DNA of 64,000 nucleotides. Origin: Lacrimispora amygdalina (GTDB lineage: Bacteria; Bacillota; Clostridia; Lachnospirales; Lachnospiraceae). The DNA lies in contig NZ_OAOF01000005.1 of the NCBI RefSeq assembly GCF_900205965.1, forward strand, positions 124,001-188,000. Direction: 5' to 3'. A program made the position numbers and the translations under genes. The notes beneath the pieces were generated by a model. It made no database searches. It saw nothing but the letters and a program-made list of their open reading frames with translations, and was not told the origin of the DNA. Of this stretch, positions 59,346 through 64,000 are shown piece by piece (position 1 is the first letter of the stretch; every line of letters begins with the position of its first letter).

Positions 59346-60245
59346 ATGCTACTCAGACAAATAAAATATTTTATAAAAGTTATTGAAATGAACAGCTTTA
59401 CAGTAGCCGCTGAGGAGTGCTTTATTTCTCAATCTGCTATTTCTCAACAAATCCAGGCACTTGAGGCTGATTTGGGAGTGGAGCTGATTGTTCGCGAGAA
59501 CAGAAAATTTTCTTTGACTCCTGCAGGTGAATACTTTTATAAACATAGCCTTTTATTGCTAGATGAGGCAGAGAGGCTAAAAAAAGAGACACGTGAGATT
59601 GCAGGAAATAGGAATAATCAACTCAGAATTGGATATTGTATGAGTTTTGCTATGCGGGAACTACAGCAGACTTTGGCATTATTTTCTCAGAGACATTCCG
59701 AAACTGATATTCAGATTGTGTATGGTAATCATGAAGATTTATATGATTATTTAAGGAATGAAGATGTGGATTTGATAATCAATGATCAAAGGCGGGCATT
59801 ATCAGATGCTTATATTAATTATCATTTGTGTACAGCATATTCATTTATTGAAATATCAAGCATGAGTCCTTTAAACAAAATGGATTTTCTGACTATTGAG
59901 GAACTAAGGAGAATTCCATGTATATTGATTGCCTCCAAAGAACAACAGGAAAATGAACAAGATTATTATCAAAACACCTTGGGATTTAACGGAAATTTTA
60001 TTTTCGCAGAAAATTTAGAAGCAGGAAGAATTTTAGTTGCGGGAAACAAGGGATTTATGCCGGTGGAAAGCGGTCAGAACTTTATGCAGACGCAAATTCC
60101 AATCCGCAGATTACCTCTGATTCAGGATAAAAGTCAGATTCAGAGGAATTATTATGCATTTTGGAAAAAAGGCAGAGATGCAGAAGATGTCAGGGAATTT
60201 GCTGACATATTGCGAACACAGCTTGCAAATAATGAGGAAGAATAA
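59346..60245 (+). CDS. LysR family transcriptional regulator
   Basis: A 299-residue protein. Winged helix at ~1-60 (QIKYFIKVIEMNSFTVAAEE, FISQSAISQQIQALEADLGV). C-terminal substrate-binding domain from ~90 (LRIGYCMSFAMRELQQTLAL). Likely activator of the redox cluster around it; the inducer is unknown. RBS AAAAAGGAGG. Confidence 0.92.
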   Translation: MLLRQIKYFIKVIEMNSFTVAAEECFISQSAISQQIQALEADLGVELIVRENRKFSLTPAGEYFYKHSLLLLDEAERLKKETREIAGNRNNQLRIGYCMSFAMRELQQTLALFSQRHSETDIQIVYGNHEDLYDYLRNEDVDLIINDQRRALSDAYINYHLCTAYSFIEISSMSPLNKMDFLTIEELRRIPCILIASKEQQENEQDYYQNTLGFNGNFIFAENLEAGRILVAGNKGFMPVESGQNFMQTQIPIRRLPLIQDKSQIQRNYYAFWKKGRDAEDVREFADILRTQLANNEEE

Positions 60246-60374
60246 TTTCAGATAAGCTTAACTTATGGAAGTGATTAGTAACTGGAATTGCTCTCTTGGG
60301 GATGAAAAGATATTATGAGATTACAAAAGAAAAGGAGTAATTGTAATGTTTGGTGACTGGAGGAGAAAAATTAT

Positions 60375-60908
60375 ATGAAAGTAATTGCGGTATGTGGAAG
60401 CCCCAGAACGAATGGAAATTCAGATGTATTGTGTGATCAATTTTTAAAGGGAGCTGGGGAAGCAGGATGTGAGACCCAAAAAATCCAGATTGGAAAAACA
60501 AAAATAAGTCCATGTTATGCGTGTTATGTATGCAAGGAAACAGGAAGATGTGTTCAAAATGATGGAATGGATGAAATTCTGGAAAAGATAATTCATTCTG
60601 ATGTAATTCTATTGGCAACGCCTGTTTATTTTTATTCCATGGATGCACAGATGAAAATTTTTATCGATCGTTCTCTGGCAAGATATCAGGAGATAAAAGA
60701 TAAGACCTTTTATTTTGCAATTACTGCGGCAGATACAAGGCATGAAGCAATGGAACCAACTATAGCGGGACTAAATGGTTATACAGCCTGTCTTCCAGGC
60801 GCAGTTGTTAAAGATATTTTTTATGGCACTGGCACATGGGAAAAAGGAGATATTTTAGGACTACCGGTAATGAAGAAGATTTTTGAGGCAGGAAAGAGTT
60901 TGGGGTAG
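60375..60908 (+). CDS. Flavodoxin-fold NAD(P)H-dependent oxidoreductase
   Basis: A 177-residue protein of the NADPH-dependent FMN reductase/iron-sulfur flavoprotein type. The FMN phosphate loop is GSPRTNGNSDVL at the N-terminus. A Cys group (CYACYVCKETGRC) lies at ~48-60, and ILLATPVYFYSMDAQMKIFI is the second FMN contact. RBS GGAGGAG. It lies 12 bases before the next gene, in the same operon. Confidence 0.88.
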   Translation: MKVIAVCGSPRTNGNSDVLCDQFLKGAGEAGCETQKIQIGKTKISPCYACYVCKETGRCVQNDGMDEILEKIIHSDVILLATPVYFYSMDAQMKIFIDRSLARYQEIKDKTFYFAITAADTRHEAMEPTIAGLNGYTACLPGAVVKDIFYGTGTWEKGDILGLPVMKKIFEAGKSLG

Positions 60909-60920
60909 GAGGACAATGTA

Positions 60921-62075
60921 ATGGATTTAATGAATGAAAAAAAATTAGGTTTTGGCTGTATGCGTTTGCCGTTACTTGATAAGGAAGACCAGACTTCCTT
61001 TGACTATGATTTGATCTGCAGGCTGTTTGATAATTATCTGGAGAAGGGATTTACCTATTTTGATACTGCATATACCTATCACGGCTACCATGCTGAAGAG
61101 GCAATGCGTACAGCACTTGTTGAGCGTTATCCAAGGGAAGCGTTTCAATTGGCAACCAAATTGCCGCTTCGAGATTTCAAAGATTCCGAACATATGGAGC
61201 AGATTTTTAGTGAGCAGTTACAAAACTGCGGGGTTACTTATTTTGACTATTATCTGTTACATAATATGGGTTCTAACGTTTATGACAAATGCTGTAAATA
61301 CAATGCCTTTGATTTTGCAGCAAAGAAAAAAGAAGAGGGAAAAATTAAAGTTGTCGGAATGTCTTTTCATGATATGCCGGAACTTTTGGATGAAATACTG
61401 GAGAAATATGGTAATAAGATTGATTTTGTTCAGCTTCAAATCAACTATATCGATTGGGAACAGCCAAATGTTCAGTCACGCCGGTGTCTTGAGATAGCGA
61501 ATAAATATAATAAACCAGTCGCAGTCATGGAACCATGTAAAGGCGGAACTCTAGTGAATGTTCCGGAGGAAGCTAAAAGTTTGATGAAAGAATATAATAG
61601 CAATGCTTCGACTGCCAGCTGGGCTATGCGATTTGCAGCAAGTCAAAAAGGAGTATTTCGTGTGTTAAGTGGTATGAACAGCATAGAACAGGTAGAGGAT
61701 AATGTCTCATCCATGCTCCATTTTAAACCATTAAACGAAAAAGAGATGGAGATTATTGAGAAAGCCAGAAATATTATTAATTCAAAGACAGCAATTGCAT
61801 GTACAGCATGCAGCTATTGTACCCATGATTGTCCAAAGAATATTGCTATACCACAGTATTTTGCGTTATACAACAGCATAAGCAATACCACGGGAAGCTT
61901 TTCCAGTCAGATGGTTTACTATAATAATATTGCAATTACTCATGGCAAGGCCAGTAACTGTATTGGTTGCAGACAATGTGAAAAAGCCTGTCCGCAGCAT
62001 CTTCCGATTACCGATTACCTAAAAGATGTAGTTAATAAATTTGAAAAGAACAGGATTATACCAACAAGAAAATAG
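60921..62075 (+). CDS. Aldo/keto reductase with C-terminal 4Fe-4S domain
   Basis: A 384-residue fusion. The AKR barrel (FDTAYTYHGYHAEEAM, QLATKLPLRDF, YYLLHNMGSN) occupies ~1-285. The C-terminal part has ferredoxin-like clusters CTACSYCTHDCPKNI and NCIGCRQCEKACPQHLPI, each suited to a 4Fe-4S cluster. Such enzymes may take electrons from ferredoxin or flavoprotein, here perhaps from the FMN protein encoded just upstream. RBS GTAGGAGGAC. Confidence 0.93.
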   Translation: MDLMNEKKLGFGCMRLPLLDKEDQTSFDYDLICRLFDNYLEKGFTYFDTAYTYHGYHAEEAMRTALVERYPREAFQLATKLPLRDFKDSEHMEQIFSEQLQNCGVTYFDYYLLHNMGSNVYDKCCKYNAFDFAAKKKEEGKIKVVGMSFHDMPELLDEILEKYGNKIDFVQLQINYIDWEQPNVQSRRCLEIANKYNKPVAVMEPCKGGTLVNVPEEAKSLMKEYNSNASTASWAMRFAASQKGVFRVLSGMNSIEQVEDNVSSMLHFKPLNEKEMEIIEKARNIINSKTAIACTACSYCTHDCPKNIAIPQYFALYNSISNTTGSFSSQMVYYNNIAITHGKASNCIGCRQCEKACPQHLPITDYLKDVVNKFEKNRIIPTRK

Positions 62076-62093
62076 AGAAGGAAGGATTTTATA

Positions 62094-62849
62094 ATGGCAA
62101 TTTCAGAATTTTCAAAAAAATATCATGAAAAAATGTTTCCTGGATATGCTTCAAAATTTTTGGTGACAGATCCGGAATTTATTGAACGGTTTGATAACTT
62201 TGCATTTGATGAAGTCATTAACCAGGATGTTTTAGATGATCGGACAAGATTTATGGCTATACTGGCAGCCTTATTAGGATGTCATGGAATTGACGAATTC
62301 AGAGCTATGCTTCCAGCCGCACTCAACTTTGGAGTGACTCCTGTAGAAGCAAAAGAGATTGTATACCAGTCAGTTGCATATTTAGGAATAGGAAGAGTGC
62401 TTCCGTTCCTGCATGTTGTGAATGAGGTTCTGACGGATAGGGGAGTGAAACTTCCTTTGAAAGGTCAGTCAACTACTACAACAGAGAACCGTCTGGAAAA
62501 AGGAATTCAGGCACAGGTTGACATATTTGGTGAAGGAATGAAAGAGTTTTACAAGTCCGGACCAGAAGAGTCAAGGCATATCAATTATTGGCTGGCAGAT
62601 AATTGCTTTGGAGACTATTATACCAGAAGTGGGCTGGACTATAATCAACGCGAGATGATTACGTTTTGTTTTCTTACAGCTCAGGGGGGTTGTGAACCCC
62701 AGCTTACAAGCCACGCAGCAGCAAATATGAAGATTGGTAATGATAAGGCATTTCTGATAAAAATCATATCTCAGTGCCTTCCGTATATTGGCTATCCACG
62801 TTCCCTGAATGCACTTCGTTGCGTGAATGAGGCAGAGAAACAATTATAA
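62094..62849 (+). CDS. Carboxymuconolactone decarboxylase family protein
   Basis: A 251-residue protein with two CMD domains. The first has DDRTRFMAILAALLGCHGID, the second DYNQREMITFCFLTAQGGCE. In the AhpD-like half, Cys and His positions suit a peroxidase-type thiol role. In Firmicutes it often sits beside cupin and AKR genes. RBS AAGGAAGGA. Confidence 0.9.
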   Translation: MAISEFSKKYHEKMFPGYASKFLVTDPEFIERFDNFAFDEVINQDVLDDRTRFMAILAALLGCHGIDEFRAMLPAALNFGVTPVEAKEIVYQSVAYLGIGRVLPFLHVVNEVLTDRGVKLPLKGQSTTTTENRLEKGIQAQVDIFGEGMKEFYKSGPEESRHINYWLADNCFGDYYTRSGLDYNQREMITFCFLTAQGGCEPQLTSHAAANMKIGNDKAFLIKIISQCLPYIGYPRSLNALRCVNEAEKQL

Positions 62850-62876
62850 ATAAAAAATTTTATGGAGGAATGCAAA

Positions 62877-63296
62877 ATGAGTATCAATAATAAAGAATTA
62901 AGCAATGGAGCAATTTTCCCTATCGGCGAACCTCTTCCAGAGATGTTTAGTAAATTTTTCGTTGGACAGGCATATTTGAATATGCTTACGACAGAAGGTG
63001 TAGGCATCGGTAATGTAACATTTGAGCCAGGATGCCGAAATAACTGGCATATCCATCACAAAGGGGGACAGATTCTTCTTGTTACTGGCGGCAGAGGCTA
63101 TTATCAGGCATGGGGAGAAGATGCAAGAGAACTGGTTCCTGGAGATGTGGTAAATATTCCGGCAGAAGTAAAACATTGGCATGGAGCTGCCCCAGACAGT
63201 TGGTTTGCTCATTTGGCTATTGAAGTACCAGCCGAAGGGACAAGTAATGAGTGGTTAGAAGAAGTTACTGATGATATTTATAATAATTTGAAATAA
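62877..63296 (+). CDS. Cupin domain protein
   Basis: A 139-residue single-domain cupin. The first motif (GCRNNWHIHHKGGQILLVTG) has His, His and Gln, and the second (GDVVNIPAEVKHWHGAAPD) has the third His. It probably binds a metal. The ATG at 62,877 follows ATGGAGGAATGC; an in-frame ATG at 62,862 coincides with this RBS and is rejected. It is paired with the CMD gene 27 bases upstream. Confidence 0.9.
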   Translation: MSINNKELSNGAIFPIGEPLPEMFSKFFVGQAYLNMLTTEGVGIGNVTFEPGCRNNWHIHHKGGQILLVTGGRGYYQAWGEDARELVPGDVVNIPAEVKHWHGAAPDSWFAHLAIEVPAEGTSNEWLEEVTDDIYNNLK

Positions 63297-63311
63297 TCAG
63301 GAGGTAGGATT

Positions 63312-64000
63312 ATGAAGACATGGCTTATTACAGGAGTAAGTAGTGGTTTTGGTCTGGAAATAACAAAGCAGCTTTTGAAAAGCGGAAATAAGGTCATTGG
63401 AACGGTAAGAGATATGAGTAAAGTTACTGATTTACTCGAACAATATCCGGATACATTTTTTGGAGAGCTATTAGATGTAACAGATGAGAAGGCAATACAG
63501 GAACTGGTTGCTCTTTCTTATATAAAACATGAGAAAATTGATGTAGTTGTCAGCAATGCAGGATATGGCTTGTTTGGAGCAGCAGAAGAGCTGTCAGATG
63601 ATGAAGTAAATCATATTATTGCGACAAATCTGACGGGATCCATTCAATTGATACGATCCGTTATTCCTTATATGCGTAAGCAAGGTGGAGGTAGAATTAT
63701 TCAAATTTCATCCTATGGCGGTCAGGTTGCGTTTCCAGGAAACTCCATGTATCATGCTACAAAATTTGGTATTGAAGGATTTTGTGAATCCGTAGCGCAG
63801 GAAGTCGCTGAATTTAATATCGGTGTTACAATTGTTGAACCGGGAGGTGCGCGTACGCAGTTCCGTTATGGAAGTGCAAAAGTTGCAAAACTGATGCCTG
63901 AGTACGATGGAAATCCAGCTCATAATTTCCTTAACATGCTTGATGCTTCCAAAGTATTGGCTCCGGGTGATCCTGAAAAAATAGCTGCCCGGATCATTGA
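63312..64000 (+). CDS. SDR family oxidoreductase, 3' end cut by window
   Basis: The frame from the ATG at 63,312 (RBS GGAGGTAGGA) stays open to the window end, about 229 residues. The cofactor loop LITGVSSGFGLEITKQLL, VVSNAGYGLFG (NAG motif) and the catalytic SSYGGQVAF ... YHATKFGIEGF are intact. The C-terminal part (EPGGARTQFRYGSAKV) resembles KR-type reductases. It is the last visible member of the redox operon. Confidence 0.9.
   Translation, partial: MKTWLITGVSSGFGLEITKQLLKSGNKVIGTVRDMSKVTDLLEQYPDTFFGELLDVTDEKAIQELVALSYIKHEKIDVVVSNAGYGLFGAAEELSDDEVNHIIATNLTGSIQLIRSVIPYMRKQGGGRIIQISSYGGQVAFPGNSMYHATKFGIEGFCESVAQEVAEFNIGVTIVEPGGARTQFRYGSAKVAKLMPEYDGNPAHNFLNMLDASKVLAPGDPEKIAARII

Overview
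The window looks like a chromosome segment of an anaerobic, spore-forming Clostridia member, most likely Lachnospiraceae (Lacrimispora or Clostridium XIVa-like). The reasons are moderate G+C, strong AGGAGG ribosome binding sites with many TTG and GTG starts, anaerobic NrdD, a CotJC-type spore coat catalase, and Cys/Asn-rich small proteins. Species assignment is inference only.

Positions 1 to about 32,870 are the right-hand part of a prophage with a long-tailed (siphovirus) gene order; its left end and integrase lie outside the window. From left to right it holds a DUF2303-type gene cut by the window edge, a replication initiator with internal 12-bp iterons, small replication-region genes, an ArpU-like late regulator, terminase, portal, a minor capsid protein carrying a zincin domain, scaffold, capsid, connectors, tail tube, a frameshifted tail chaperone, tape measure, tail tip and fibre genes, XkdX, holin and endolysin. 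AT-rich cargo genes are set into this backbone. They are a TRADD-N-associated-type 2TM membrane protein with its own promoter and terminator (4.1-4.8 kb), a reverse-strand membrane protein pair (6.5-7.3 kb), a surface acyltransferase (27.0-28.1 kb), a secreted LamG-like protein (29.9-30.9 kb), and a radical SAM plus membrane-anchored phosphoribosyltransferase pair (31.3-32.8 kb) directly at the prophage end.

The prophage ends inside a manganese catalase/CotJC gene, of which only the 3' two thirds remain at 32.85-33.30 kb. This resembles the prophage-like elements that split sporulation genes in other Firmicutes.

Positions 33.3-48.5 kb are host genes: an XRE regulator with a DUF6773 membrane protein, a GNAT acetyltransferase, an FtsA-like ATPase with a C-terminal extension, NrdD, a sugar-acid/sugar-phosphate cluster (SDR gluconate dehydrogenase, GntR regulator, carbohydrate-binding-like protein, ManA, ROK fructokinase), small Cys-rich proteins, a cold shock protein, and a TetR-controlled locus whose first gene is a deletion scar. 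At 48.6-49.2 kb there is a tiny relic of a second prophage, colinear with the main one, beside tRNA-Val and tRNA-Pro.

Positions 49.6-64 kb hold a HAD phosphatase, dihydrolipoyl dehydrogenase, aminopeptidase P, an XRE regulator, a diguanylate cyclase, a YbaK/ProX deacylase, an RlmD-type rRNA methyltransferase, tRNA-Ala, and a LysR-linked redox cluster (two aldo/keto reductases, flavodoxin-fold reductase, carboxymuconolactone decarboxylase, cupin, and an SDR cut by the window end).
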